64,000 nt of DNA from Pinus tabuliformis. Its lineage: Eukaryota > Streptophyta > Pinopsida > Pinales > Pinaceae. This document shows positions 33,484 to 46,200 of the stretch, piece by piece (the first letter of the stretch is position 1; each line of letters begins with the position of its first letter). Below the pieces are notes generated by a model that made no database searches, was not told the origin of the DNA, and saw nothing but the letters and a program-made list of their open reading frames with translations. Position numbers and translations under genes: made by a program. The stretch covers positions 1,283,264,277 to 1,283,328,276 of the forward strand of contig CM062818.1 in assembly GCA_031772625.1 (NCBI GenBank), in the 5' to 3' direction.

Positions 33484-34696
33484 TGAGACTACGCAGTGCA
33501 CAACTTAGGCCAAACTGAGGGAAAATTTTGTGCAGTGACCACTGAGGGAGAAATTTGCATAGTGACCACTGAGGGAAAAATTTGCGCAATGACCACTCAA
33601 GGAAAAATTTGCGTAGTGCCCATTGAGGGAAAAATTTGCACAGTGATCATTGAGGGAAAAATTTACACAGTGCCCAATGAGATAAAAACTTGTGCAATGA
33701 CCACAAGGGAAAAAATTTCACAGTTAAAGTAGACAATGGAGGCTACGGGATGGAGCTCTGGGAGGTCAAACCATGCAATTTCAGGAGGCAAGGGGTATTA
33801 GGCATCTGGGAGGATTGAAGGGAAGAACTATGCAGTTTCTAGAGGCAGTGAGCTCCAACTGAGGGAAGGACACTAGAGGAAGCATCTGCACATTTTTGGA
33901 GGCCAAGAGAGGTTGGTATTTCTATGCATTACACAGTTCCGGCAAGTAATGAAAATGCTTGAGGGTTGAAGATGTGAAGTGCGATGTTCAAGGCAAAATG
34001 GGAGGCACAACTGTGCAATTATGGAGGTCAAGGGAGGCTACTGGACTCTAGAATTGTGAAAAACAACAACCCTAGAGGACAGTGAATGTGAACTACATAG
34101 TTCCAGGCAACAGGGTCACATCCAAGAGGGTCAAGACTGCACAGTCCGCAACTCAGTTAGGGCCCAGTGAAGCTAAGTTGCCCGATCGGGAATATTTTTC
34201 GAAAATGGATAAGTGCGGGAAGGGAGATGGACTCATGATGAACTTGAACTATGATCACACACTTAGCATACTTTAACGACACGACAACATAGATCATCAG
34301 AACAAACAAGCAAAGCATTCCCCTTTGTGTGACTACCTCATGACAAGATGTGACAAGTGCGACACTTAAGATAGACTTTGGGACAACCATGACGACACTT
34401 GTGCAAAAATGCTCAAGACTTTGTGTATGGATGTGACAAATGTTTACATGGTTAGGAAAACTCATATACACAAACACTGACCTTCGAAACCACCAAAAAA
34501 AGTCTCGCAAACATTATACAACAGACAAACATGCCAAAAGACGATAGTTAATCCAACAAGCAAAAGGGGCTAAAGAACTTCAAGAAAGCTCATGGAATGA
34601 GCTTGAGTGTTTGAAACAATCAAGGAAAAGACCAAGGAAGGCTCTAAAATTTGAGTGCAAGCCAAAATTTTGGAGGGTGTTGCAGTAGCTACAACA
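33484..34696 (-). repeat. E 3' LTR, truncated
   Basis: It aligns with 40406-41511 over about 1.2 kb in the same orientation. It begins TGTTGTAGCTACTGCAACACC (minus strand, from 34696). Similarity stops near 33484, so roughly 1.4 kb of the LTR, including its promoter part (39011-40405 in the other copy), is missing. Confidence 0.85.
33514..33729. repeat. 27-bp minisatellite, about 8 copies, in E 3' LTR
   Basis: The unit is approximately ACTGAGGGAAAAATTTGCGC plus AGTGACC, with copies starting every 27 bases from 33514. The 5' LTR of E has only about 4 copies, at 40436-40543. Confidence 0.8.
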
Positions 34697-36199
34697 CTTG
34701 GCAACACACTAGTTGAATTCCAACTTCTTTGTCTTGGTTAGTTTCTTCTGTGCAGGGCCTTGGTTCCTCAGGGAGTATTGATTCATCGTGCATATCACTT
34801 TGGTCTTCCCACTTACCCCATGGGAAGACATGGTCCCCTATATACCTTCTCATTTGAACACAACATAAGATTCAGCGTAATCACAATGTTTCGAGTTGGG
34901 AAGGGTAGTTTATCTCGCTAGCTTAAGATTTTCTGAGTATAGTTTTCCATCTATGGTGTTGCTCCGCTACCAGCAAACTTGGACTACCCCAGTAGAACCA
35001 CACAGGAACACAAATATTTTCTATTGCCAACGAGCCTAGAAAGTACCCTGATAGAGTTGCTTGCTTCGCCTCTCTACGCAGGAAGCCTTTCTCCTCTTTC
35101 GCCTTTATTTATTTATTTAAAGAGAATTGTGCATGGACACTTAGCCTTTCTCTTCTTTCACCTTTATTTATTTATTTAAAGAGAATTGTGCATGGACACG
35201 TATTTATTTTGGGGCGAAAGAGGGATCCTGAATTATTGAGAGCAAAAGAGGTTGTTCCTTTAGAGAAGCATATAGAGACCTCTGATTTAGGTTTTCTGGT
35301 TTAGATTTCCCCTTCTCCATTTCTACTAATTGAATAAGCTTGAGAACACCAGCATAAAAAATGAGTATAGGCATGAGGTTCCCAGACTAGACATGGGTTC
35401 ATGGTTGGACGAAAACTCTCCTTACGGATGGATCATATTTTCCATCGGAACTTCATTGGACAAAATATGTAACCAACATAAGGAAGACGGACAGAAGGCT
35501 AGCCAAATTCTGAAGTGTCACAAGACTATTTATAGTTCGGTCACACACATACTGAGAAGCCAAAACAAGTCCAAGCACAACACATATTCGCATGATGAAA
35601 ACAAAAGGAAAAACTCAACAACAAAGGAAACAAGATGAAAAGAAATAAAACACACAACAAGGAAACAAAACCAAAAGATAGGACAACAAAATGGCTAAAG
35701 CAAACATGATGTAGAACCAGAATAAGAAAATGAGGACATACTACAGGGAACGAGTGCAAAATAAGTGCAAGAAAGGGAAAACCAGGGTGTAGATAATCCT
35801 ACTCCTAACCTAACAACTAGAAGGTAAGGGTCACGTATAATTAAATTTCCAGTGAAGCCACCATAGTCGTTCCCGACCTACATCCACAAATATATGACCA
35901 ATTAAAACGAATAAAAAGTGATGTGCAATAGAAGATATAAGAACAATAAAAAATTGCACATGTAAAGGAAGGTCTTGCCTGTGGGAAGGAAGGTGTATCA
36001 CAACCACTACTTTCAGCCAATCCATATGCTTACCTTTTCGATGAATACCATTTTTAAACGAACCTTAGAATCTTCTTGTGGATGTGTCTTCATCTACACT
36101 GAGTTCCTTAGCGAGTGCGAGGAAAGATTGAAACTTGTTGTTTGGTACAGAGCTTTCTAGGAAGATTGTTCCAACCATTCAACAATTGGATCATAAAAT
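34697..36199 (-). other. E 3' internal region, no supported gene
   Basis: No frame here has recognisable family motifs. It contains a 57-bp tandem duplication at 35084-35140 and 35143-35199 (AGCCTTTCTC ... GTGCATGGACAC) and an A-rich block near 35575-35730. The expected polypurine tract next to 34696 is not obvious. Confidence 0.5.
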
Positions 36200-38998
36200 T
36201 CTTAATGGCCCTCTTGAAAACCCCATAATCTTGTAAAAGATGAATTTTCAATTAGAGGAGCAGGATCGCGATAAGGAATCTTGTGAGGGAAAATAAATCT
36301 TATCATACTCAGGAATCATGCGAAGACAGTGAGGACCTACCAAAACCATTAGCAAAGGCTGGAGTGCCTCACTTGCTTGACAAAAATATGAATAGAGAGA
36401 TGTTGAACAATGAAGATCAAGGGGTGTGAAACAACTATCATTGGATGTGTTGACGGGAAAATGATAAACTGAATGACAGTCACCAAATATAGAAAATTGG
36501 TCAGATGAGCTGATTAAAGCATCAAATTCCCAGTTTGAAATAAACAAAGAAAAATCGATTTGAATAGTCTCGCAGATGCTTTGAACAATCGAACCAAGAT
36601 CCTTTCTAACCAATTATGACAAACCATTTTCTTGCAACTAGTTGAAAATTTGTACAAGCATCGTAGTCTTCAAAAGAGTTTAAAAAGGATGCTAGCACCA
36701 CAAATTCATGAGATCGGTTGGGACATGGTGAATGAAGGATAAATTGATTCGTGTGACAACTTGTGCATTCATTATCACTAAAGATGATTTCTAGTGTGAT
36801 GAGAGGAAAATTTTGCAACATCAAATTCGCAAGAATACCCAGGAGCTGACCATTAAGGGATAAATTCAATAAGCATGATTCCTTCAAGCAAATATAGTCC
36901 TTGACATGACCAACTTCATAATTCAATCACTATATGAGAGATGCACATTCCTAACCTGAGTTTGATGTGAGAGAGATGCACATTTCTAACCCGAGTTTGA
37001 TGTGAGAGAGATGCACATTCCTAACCCAAGCTTGATGTGAGAGATTTGCATGAAGATGAATGAGCCGAAACATATTCTTGAGTGTGGTCAAAAGTAAAAT
37101 CTCGAGAGTTTGAAAAATTACATCCAAGATACAAAACATCTTTGAGAAATAGATTAACACTGAATGAAACCATGCAAAAAGAAGGATTGTGTGAGAGAAA
37201 CTAGATCTGACTTAGTTCGAGGGGCTTACCAGAGTCGTGAGATCTTGACATAACCATCAACAGAGATTGAAGTTCCTCGACTCCCTGACAGGTCCTGAAA
37301 CTTTCCAAGATTGTAGAATCGAATTTTGAAGCTTGAAGCAGATCATGCAGGGCTTGAGGATAACTAATGTTGTTGGTTTCAATACTGCTCACTGGATGGT
37401 AGCCATCTCTTCCACAGATTTCACTGAATTTTTTTAACTTCAACAACCATATTTCTCTAGTTGGAAGACTCTTCTGATCGCCAATTCAAAGATAAATGAA
37501 TCGGTGAGATCCCATGAGAAAGTTGATTTGAAGAGTTGTCCTCGTGCAAGAGAAGATATGATGAGGGATGGGAGGGGTTCTCTATGATTTGATTGTTTTC
37601 AATTTCATCATGGACAACCTCACTAGCTTGTGTCAATCGAGATGATAACTCATCGGATGAAGAAACTGAAGAGCATGAGGTATCTCTGTTGCAAGTAGAT
37701 GTGTTTCAAACTGTAGGACAGAAGGGATATTGAGGTGAAGAGGAAGTTTCAATATGAACGTCTTCTTTGACCGAAGATGATGTGCTTGGGCATTCATCAC
37801 GGCATACAGAAATATATTTATCATCATTGGAATGATTACTGCCCAAGGTTCGGGGTTGATTGAAAGAATTGATTACATTGGATTCTCTACTGATATTAGC
37901 AGATTGAGAATAATCCAAGAGTGGGAACTCATTATTTTAATATGGAAGATTCTGAAAAAGGAGAGGAAAGATTGAAATCATCTTCACCTTTTTGCTCCTC
38001 TACCTGCATAATGTGACTACTTTGTACCTGATCACAATTTGAGCCTGCAACTTGAGAATCAAGAGAATGTGAAGAACCCAAAGAGTTAGGATGTGTAAAT
38101 GATAGAGGATAACATAAATTCGGATTAGTTTTGAGACTAGAGTTGTGAACGGTGACAACATCTTGCGGAATGGAGGAGTGAGTATTCATCGTAGGCTTCA
38201 TGAATCATCCTGGAATTTCCTCCATTAAATCTAAATCATGAAAAGTAGAAGAAGAATGGGAAGATAGACTAGAGATTTGATTTGCATATTTCCCATTTTT
38301 ACAACCTCTGCAAGGAGGCACCCACATCCGGACTATAAAGGGAAGAGGATAAAGAGAAAAAGGGGCAGTAATCTCCTCCTTTGAAAATTTAGGTGTCTCA
38401 TGATTCACAAGAGTTGGGGAAGCAGAAAAATCAGGAGGCTTAGGTTCACCGTATGAAGAGACAAGAACCAAGCGCTCAAACTCCTATTCCAAGAAATCCC
38501 AGTTCAGATGTTTTTCAAGAATTTCATAACAGAGGTGAAGGAATCGATTAGAAAAATCCTCAACTAATTCATCAGGCTTCATTCTTAAAAGATTGATTCT
38601 TCCACAAACATCTCGGTAGTTATACTTATCAAAGGATTTATGAATCTTCTTGGCAAGTTAGTTGAATGAATGGATAGAAGCAATGGGTAATGTATGAAAC
38701 CAACGATTAACACGACCTTCAAATGTGAGGGTGATTAATCTAGCCATGACATCTTTACAACATATTCTGTTAGAAAAACAAAGACGAACAACTTGAAATA
38801 GATGTTCACGAAAATTTGATTCACCCTCACCATCGAACTTAAATTCAGACAGGTTATGAATAACTTCCATGGGGATGGTACAATTAAGTTATTTACAAAA
38901 ACATCCCAGAATTATGATTTGGGGAAGAGCCATTTTAAATAAAAGATTCAAAATAGAGTCAACAAGCATAGCCTGTTGTTTTGGCCCTCCTTCTAGCA
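36200..38998 (-). pseudogene. E gag-like polyprotein
   Basis: The frame opens at MVLEGGPKQQAMLVD (about 38998), overlapping the primer-site-like sequence. It passes a stop near 38895 and continues at MEVIHNLSEFKFDGEGE, NFREHLFQVVRL, LTFEGRVNRWFHTLP and LRMKPDELVEDFSNRFLHL (38870-38520). This is the capsid-domain pattern of plant retrotransposons. A long low-complexity, S/H/N-rich tail follows with several stops (38460-37200). Further minus-strand frames extend to about 36250. A 35-bp tandem repeat at 36936-37050 lies in the tail. No zinc knuckle or protease is evident. Confidence 0.65.
36936..37050. repeat. 35-bp tandem repeat, about 3.3 copies
   Basis: Units start with GAGAGATGCACATT at 36936, 36971 and 37006, with a partial one at 37041. 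The intervening text is CTAACCCGAGTTTGATGT with small changes. Confidence 0.8.
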
Positions 38999-39001
38999 CC
39001 A
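38983..39001 (-). other. E candidate primer-binding site
   Basis: TGGTGCTAGAAGGAGGGCC on the minus strand begins nine bases after the LTR end. It starts with TGG, as required to pair with a tRNA CCA end. I cannot assign the tRNA, and the sequence overlaps the first gag codons. Confidence 0.45.
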
Positions 39002-39010
39002 TTTTGTTGA

Positions 39011-41511
39011 TGTTGTTGGAAATCCGTCAACCAAGGGGATATCCCTGATATGAAGTCCCAATCAGACCTCACGCCATTTGGTGTAGGAGTCCCGTCCGAT
39101 ATAAATGCCCAGTTTCCAAATCCTTAAAGATTTGCTTTGGCTCTAGTTGTCAGCACAAGAGACTGATGCAATGGTACCTTCGAAAAGTAATGGAGGTGTG
39201 CCTGGTGAGTGTGCATTTGTGACTGTGTGAAAGTTATTCTATACAAAGGGGGGATAAAAATGAACCTCTAAGTGAGAGGTAATAGTACCACCTAGGATGA
39301 GACACACATAAACCAGAAAGCTCCATTTAACATCCAGTGGAATAGTCAACAGTGGATGTGACGGCCATTACAACCAACATCAAGGAAAGATTTGTCTAGT
39401 ATCCCATGGAATAGTCCACAAGGATGGGACAATAATAACAACCATTATAACACATCCTCAATAAGATAAGTACTAAAATAACCAAAATAGTTCAACTATC
39501 TTAGTACATGTGAAATCAATTATGAAATTAAAACGTCCACAGGATAGTCTTACAAACATTCATAGTCCATGCATGAAGAACTTGTTGGCCTTAAAAGGCT
39601 TTTGTTATTAAGAAAAATTTCCAAGGCACATGTTTACAATGTACATCACTAGCCCCAATAGTAGGAAATTGGAGCCACTCCTTGCTCCTCAAAGAACTAG
39701 TTGATCTCTCTAATGCCTTCCGGGAGGAGCCAAGGTGAAAATTCATTTGCTCATACAAAGAGGGGGTATATATAACCAAGGGGTGATGCTTCCCCTTTGT
39801 GACACTTTGACTACCCTCATGACTATTCAAATTCATATGAATTTTAAACTTACATGACTCTCTGTATTCATGTGTGTCCTTTGGACTTCCACTTTACAAT
39901 ACAAATGAATATAATATACATGGTCCACAATAGCGATGTGGCATATGACCACTCATGACATGACATGACATGACACTCCTGGCATGCACTACATGGTGAT
40001 GTGAAAATGTCAAGTCACTATTTTTGCTAAGTGTTGGATGTCTTCTTGGATATGATTTCTCTTCTCCTCCACATGGCTTGGTGATATAAAGTCTTCAATG
40101 ATCTTTATTCTTGGATGGGAGTTGCAAACTTGTGTCCCTTTGATTTGCTTTGATAGATGAGCTTGCATGTTTTAGCTACAAAGATGTCTTTCTGCATCTC
40201 CCTCTTCATCATTCTATCATGGTGTAAGATAGTTCCTGCATCTGCAACCCACTCATGATGAGACAACATCAGTCTCAAAACCCCTAGCTTAAGATAGAGC
40301 ATCTGGGTTCATGAACTAGGTCGAGACTAAGTGACAGGTCAGGAGAGAATTCCCAATGATTGTGCAATTGCATAGTTCAAGAAGCCAAGGGTCAAGCTTG
40401 ATCATTGAGACTACGCAGTGCACAACTCAGGCCAGACTAAGGGAAAATTTTGCGCAGTGACCACTTAGGGAGAAATTTGTGCAATGACTATTAAGGGAAA
40501 ATTTTGTGCAGTGACTACTCAAGGAAAAATTTGTGCAATTCAAGCAGGCAGTGGAGGCTATGGGATGGGGCCCTGGGAGGAAAAACTGCATAGTTTCAGG
40601 AGGCAAGGGGGATTGGGCAGCTAGGAGGCTTGAAGGGTAGAACTGCGCAAGTTCTGTAGGTAGTGAGCTCCAACTAAGGGAAGGACGCTGAAGGAAGCAT
40701 TTCTGAATTTTTGGAGGCCAAGTGAGGCTGGTATTTCTGCACATTGAACAATTCTAGCATGAAAGGAAAGGCTTGAGGGTTGAAGATGCGAAGTGCGTAG
40801 TTCAAGGCAAACAAGGAGGCACAACTACACAATTCTTGGAGGTCAAGGGAGGTTGTTAGACTCTGGAATTATTGAGAAGAGCAGCCCTGGACAATAGTGA
40901 CTACGCATTCCGCAGTTCCATGAAGTAGGATCACATACAAGAGGGTTGAGACTATGCAGTGCGATGCTCAGTCAAGGCCTGGTGAAGCTAATTTTCCCAG
41001 TCAAGAACTTTTTCCGAAAATGGCTAAGTGCGGGAAGGGATATGGACTCGTGATGAATTTGAACTGTGATCACACACTTAGCATACTTTGAGGACATGAA
41101 AACATAGATCCTTGGAACAATAAAACAAAGCATTCCCCTCTATATGACTACCTCATGACAAGATGCGATAAGTGCGACACTTAAGATATACTTTGGGATG
41201 ACTGTGACGAAACTTGTGTGAAAATGCTCAAGACTTTGTGTATGGATGTGACAAATTTTTGCATGGCTAGGAAAACTCGTATACACAAAGACTAACCTTC
41301 AAAACCACTGGAAAAAGGCTCGCAAACATCATACAACAGATAAACATGCCAAAAGACGACAATTAATCCAACAAGCAAAAGGGGCCAAAGAACTTCAAGA
41401 AATCTCATGGAATGATCTTAAGTGTTTACAAAAATCATGGAAAATACTAAGAAAGGCTCCAAAATTTGATTGCAAGCCAAAACTTTGGAGGGTGTTGCAA
41501 CAACTACAACA
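39011..41511 (-). repeat. E 5' LTR
   Basis: 2501 bp with inverted ends TGTTGT and ACAACA. On the minus strand TTATATATACC (39767-39777) is a likely TATA box upstream of CCCTCTTTGTATGAG. The half nearest 41511 matches the truncated 3' LTR. Four 27-bp minisatellite units lie at 40436-40543. ATGACATGACATGACA-type short repeats occur near 39955-39970. Confidence 0.75.
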
Positions 41512-43072
41512 TAGCCATTACATGCATTTTGTTAAACATGTCATAAATATGCAATCTATAGGTCATAAAAACATATTTGAGTATAGGGTCTCATACTTAT
41601 CTAAGATTCGTAAAGAAGCATTGTTTCCTTATCACAATAGCTACATTATCATCTATTAGGTCATATATTCATTGTAATTTCAACCACTAATCAAAACATG
41701 ATAGAAACCATATATCAAGTTTGTCATAAAACATACTCATAACCAACATATAACCAACAAAAATAAATGGATACAACAACCATAAAATCCACGTATAATC
41801 TAGTACATTTTCACAAGAAATACCAAGGAGAAGAAGTTATTAATTAATGCAAAAGGAAACCAATTATGGGACTTCCATGAACCACCCGAACATAGATTGG
41901 TTGAACCAAATATTTCTTTCATCCAATCACCCCTGTGCCATATCCAAGCATGAATGTGGGACTCAAAACCAAACCAAACTAGGTTTCCATAGGCTTTCGC
42001 ACAATCCCCATCAGATCAATAGGCCCTAAAAAAACATGGATTCCATCATATTTCCCCACCTACACCATGAGGAATCTGCCTATCTCCTAGTCTCTAGGCT
42101 TTACATATATCCCACCATACAACAATCGAGGATTCATAGGCCTAATTAAGACTCCACCCTCCAGGCTTTATTGTATATCCTGCCATTCACCAGTCAAGGA
42201 TTCCTAGGCCTGATTGAGAGCACACACCTGTAGGATTTACCATATATCTCGCCATACAACGATTGAGGATTCCTAAGCCCACCAAGGCACATAAAATCCA
42301 TCTTTTCCACAATCCTAGTTCGGTTCAAGGATTCCTAGGCCATGTATTCTTTCTTTCAGAGACCACCTCACTCAGTTTCGAAACCATCCGGCAATCCATC
42401 TTAACCAAATAAAAGAGAACCCATCACACCATTGTTATTTGGAAATTGCAAGGCAAGGTTGAAGAACATTGCCACACCTAGAAAAACCCATGCCAATGAC
42501 AACAAGAGAACCAAATACACACATGCATGTACCATGCATACCAAATATAGCAAGGAAATCACACATGCTATAAATAATCCCGCTATAGCTTCCTGGTCCT
42601 ACTCTTCCTTGCTCGATCGTTTCTTCCTCTTTGCCTTATTTTCTTTCATTGATCTAAGGCTAGAGTGCTCCAAGAAAACTCTAAGTGTCCAAGAGTGTGT
42701 GAGAGAGAGATCCAAAACTAAACTGACAAAAGGTAAAACTAATAAAAGGTACCAACTAATCCTTAGAAGCCTTTTTATTAATGAGGCCTCTATTTTATTC
42801 AATTTTCCATTATTTCCTTCATTTTCCTCCCCACATGCAACTTGTGACCTTTCACATTCCTTTTCTCCTAATTTCCATTATTTTCATAAGTAAAATGTTA
42901 ATTAAAGCCTCATGCTTTTCCAAAGCCTTTTCCAGTTTCTTTAGCCATAATAAACCAAATGAACACCCACACTAGGATGTTTTTGCAAACACTCAACTTT
43001 GAATACATGTACCATGACCTTGGTTATTATTTTTCCTTTTTATTACATGGAATTTTGACCAGGGTTGTTACA
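41512..43072 (-). repeat. F 3' LTR, incomplete
   Basis: On the minus strand it begins TGTAACAACCCTGGTCAAAA (from 43072). It aligns with 48950-50485 and is cut at 41512. A 68-bp-period tandem array with GGATTCCTAGGCC cores lies at about 42100-42340. The 153-residue plus-strand frame at 42432-42893 is not open in the 5' LTR. Confidence 0.87.
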
Positions 43073-43110
43073 GAACCCTCCCCCTTGGGGGAACACCATC
43101 CTCGGTGTTC
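43073..43110 (-). other. F polypurine tract and flanking hairpin
   Basis: On the minus strand CCCCAAGGGGGAGGGTTC directly precedes the 3' LTR; it primes plus-strand DNA synthesis. Adjacent GAACACC-N6-GGTGTTC (43091-43110) forms a 7-bp stem. Confidence 0.75.
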
Positions 43111-43379
43111 AATGACACCTACAACCAACAATACTACTAAAAATAAAAACATATTTCCCATGGAGCTTTATAACATAGCTCGATGCAGTGTTTACAATGA
43201 TCAACCTTCTAAGAAGCAAACCAACATGACATATAACAACATAACAACCATAAAAACATGAAACCCATACCGCTTATTGGAGCTTTATAATGCAACTCAT
43301 GGTTGTATTTACATCCATATACATATGTACGTATACCAAAAACATCACACCAAAACATATACCCAAAACATTCGCTCAA

Positions 43380-44670
43380 CCAACAAATAGAGAAGGATAC
43401 ATAGCCTGTATCTGATCCGCCATCTCCCATGTAGATTCATCGCACCCAAAGTGCTTCCACTGCACTTTAACCTGCTTGATTGCTCGGTTCCAGAGCATGA
43501 GCATATTTCTCTACAATATAGACTGAGGTTCTGGCTAGAATTCTTCATCTGAATCCACCTACAATACAAACCAGTCAATCACATGATAAACATATATAGC
43601 ATACTTCTTAACCAATGACACATGGAAAACATCATGGACTTTCACTGTTGGGGGTAATGCAATTCAATAGGCTACTGGTCCAATCCTCTCAAGAATCTTG
43701 AAAGGTCCACAAAACCAAGGTGCCAGCTTGGCACACGATCTAATCCTCAAGTAGCTCTTCTTCGACTTGATGCGCAAATACATTTGTTTCCCAACCTGAA
43801 ACTTCTTAAAAAACCTATTCCAGTCTGAATAAATTTTCTGCCTGTCCTGTGTTGGATTTAGATTCTTTTTGATAACTTTCATTTCTTGTTCCATCTCTGC
43901 CAAAATATCTAGTTCAATCAACATCCTATTCACTAGATCGCTCCAACCGATGGGATTATTACAACTTTACCCATACAATGCCTCGAATGGACTCATCCTC
44001 AAAGATTCTTGGTACCCATTGTTGTAATAAAAATCAACCAATAGAAGGTACTCCTCCCATCTCATTTGTTGATGCATCACACACATCCTCAACATGTCCT
44101 CCAATATCATGTTGACCCTCTCTGTCTGTTCATCTGTCTTCGAATGATAAGTTGTGTTGAAGGCCAACTCTGTCCCCAAACCTACAAACAATTCCTTCCA
44201 AAACTTGGAAGTGAAATTAGCATCATTGTCTAACACAATATTCCTTGGAACACCATGTAACCTCACTACCTCTCTTATGAATACCTGTGCCACATCACTA
44301 GATGAATATGTAGACTTCACTGGAATGAAGTGTGCTACCTTTTTCAACCTATCAACCACAACCATGATGGAATCATGTTGTCTAGATGTCATGAACAAAC
44401 CTGTGATGAAATCCTTGAAATGACCTCCCACTTCCACTATGGAATCAAAATCGTCTGTAGTAGTCCACCTGGATGCTTACATTATGCTTTTACTTGCTGA
44501 AAATCCAAACATCTAGCCACAAACTCTGCCACTTCCTTCTTTGGATTCAGCCAATGATAAAAATTCTTCATTGTTGTCAATGTCTTCTGGTATCCTGGGT
44601 GACCTGAATGCAATTTTGCATGAAACTCTTGCAAGATAGTCTTCTTGAGCTCACTATTGTTTGGCACATA
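43380..44670 (-). pseudogene. F integrase with C-terminal chromodomain
   Basis: The zinc-binding part (about 44640-44490) reads LHSGHPGYQKTLTTMKNFYHW, then ARCLDFQQVKA with one Cys lost. The core includes DFITGLFMTSRQHDSIMVV (about 44415), VPRNIVLDNDANFTSKFWKE (about 44250) and HSKTDEQTERVNMILEDMLR (about 44110). NNGYQESLRMSPFEALYG ends that part. The C-terminal arm has SCAKLAPWFCGPFKILERIG (43730-43675). A chromodomain follows at about 43570-43385: stop-PEPQSIL-stop-RN, LWNRAIKQVKVQWKHFG, CDESTWEMAD. The aromatic WKHF and TWE positions are retained. Two of its stops sit where Q is usual. Confidence 0.85.
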
Positions 44671-46200
44671 TATCTATTCCCTAAATCTGATCAAACCATC
44701 TACTGTAAGACGATAGTATACATCCTGACCACCTGTATCCTATTGTAACCTGTTCATAAGCTTGATGTACCTGCCATGCTATTGTCCTGCCTATAAGATA
44801 TGATCATGTAAGTCTGTCCCATATGAACTCGTAGCTGCTATGTGATTCACATGTATCCTCCTGCTAAGAGCATATATAACCCTATTATCTTTACCTTTAA
44901 TGTACCTGATCTCAAAGTCAAATTCACTGATGGTGGCCAACCATCTAGCTTGCTTGGCATTTAGATTCGGTTGGTCAAATAGATACCTCAATCCGATGTG
45001 ATCACTCATTAAGATGAACTGCCTTGCAAGAAGATAGTGTCTCTGCATCTTTTGTGCATGGATGATCGCTACTAACTCAATTTCACATGTTAAATATGTC
45101 TACTCATGTTAATTTAGTTTTTGTGACTCGGAGCATACTACATGTCCTTCCTGCATAAGGAATCCACCAAATCCTCTCTTGCAAGAATATGTACACACCA
45201 CAAATTCTTTGTTCGGATATGAAATCTTTAAAACTGGAACATTCGTTAACAACAACTTCAACTGTTCAAAACCTTCTGCACATTCCTTTGTCCATTCAAA
45301 TTTCTTACCTTGCCTTTGCAGTGACGTAATCAGATATGCAATGCAAGATAAGTTCCTAATGAACCTCATATAATGACCTACTGACCCCATGAATGACCTT
45401 GCCTCATCCACATTTCCAGGAGTTTCCTATTCCATGATAGCCCTTATCTTCTCTAGATCCACTACCATTCATTCCTTGGAAACAACATGTCCCAAGTAAT
45501 GTGCCTTTGTCTGAAAGAAACTACATTTGATAATCTTTTCATTCAACCATTGCTCTCTCAGTAATCTCAACACTGCTTCTAAGTGCACGACATTCTCTTC
45601 CCCATTCTTAGAATATATCAATATGTCATCGATGAATACAATAACAAACTTGTCCAGATAAGGGTGCAACACACTATTCATCAAGCACATAAAGGTAGCT
45701 AGAGCATTAGTCAAACCGAATGGAACTACAAAAAACTCATAATGCCCATACTTGGTCTGGAAATATCTATTGTAAACATCATCTTCCTTAATGCGTACCT
45801 GATAATATCCTAATCACAGATCAATCTTCGAGAACACTATTTCTCCCTTCAACTTGTTGAACAAGTCATCAATCCTTGACAATGGATACTTGTTTTTTAT
45901 AGTCACCTTGTTTAACTCCTATAATCAATGTAGAGCCTGAGAGTACCATCTTTCTTCTTCACAAACAACATCAGTGCACCTCAAGGTGATACACTTGGCT
46001 TAATGTATCCATTGTCAAGCATGTCCTTCAATTGTAACTTAAACTCTATTAACTCAGGTGTGCTCATCCTATACGGTGCCTTCGATGTTGGTGTTGCCCC
46101 CAGTACCAACTCAATGGAGAAGTCCACTTCCCTCTGAGGTGGAAACTTTGAAATATCTACTGGAAACACATCCTAAAACTACTTCAAGATTGGGTACCTT
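44671..46200 (-). pseudogene. F reverse transcriptase and RNase H
   Basis: From the right: [20 protein letters not shown] (46140-46085), [46 protein letters not shown] (about 45755-45705) and the catalytic FVIVFIDDILIYSKNGE (45655-45605) with both aspartates. Next are ARSFMGSVGHYMRFIRNLS (about 45400) and RNase H with EFVVCTYSCKRGFGGFLMQE and LMSDHIGLRYLFDQPNLNAK (about 45015-44960). Stops and small shifts are frequent at 45780-45960. Confidence 0.86.

Larger units (their letters stand above)
33484..41511 (-). mobile_element. Element E: LTR retrotransposon with gag-like ORF, no visible pol
   Basis: The 5' LTR occupies 41511-39011 (TGTTGTAG to CCAACAACA on the minus strand). The internal region is 39010-34697, and a truncated 3' LTR lies at 34696-33484. 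A primer-site-like sequence and a gag-like ORF start immediately inside the 5' LTR. I find no RT or integrase motif in the 4.3 kb interior, so it may be a non-autonomous gag-only element. The 3' LTR ends abruptly and joins H gag leader sequence. At the other end, E abuts an incomplete F LTR, consistent with insertion into it. Confidence 0.75.

Noticed and set aside
33514..33729. Regular 27-bp repeats that could be mistaken for a CRISPR array
   Set aside because: Units are contiguous with no unique spacers, vary in sequence, and lie inside a plant LTR that has another copy with fewer units.
36248..37446. Possible internal protein duplication in the E tail (LQxLLMV segments)
   Set aside because: The similarity covers only a few residues and may be chance; not enough to report as a repeat.
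33484..41511. E as a solo LTR pair with an independent target duplication
   Set aside because: Outer flanks do not match, one LTR is truncated, and the interior has a gag-like ORF beginning at a primer-like site.
42432..42893. 153-residue plus-strand frame in the F 3' LTR
   Set aside because: Not conserved in the 5' LTR, low complexity, and opposite to the element's coding strand.
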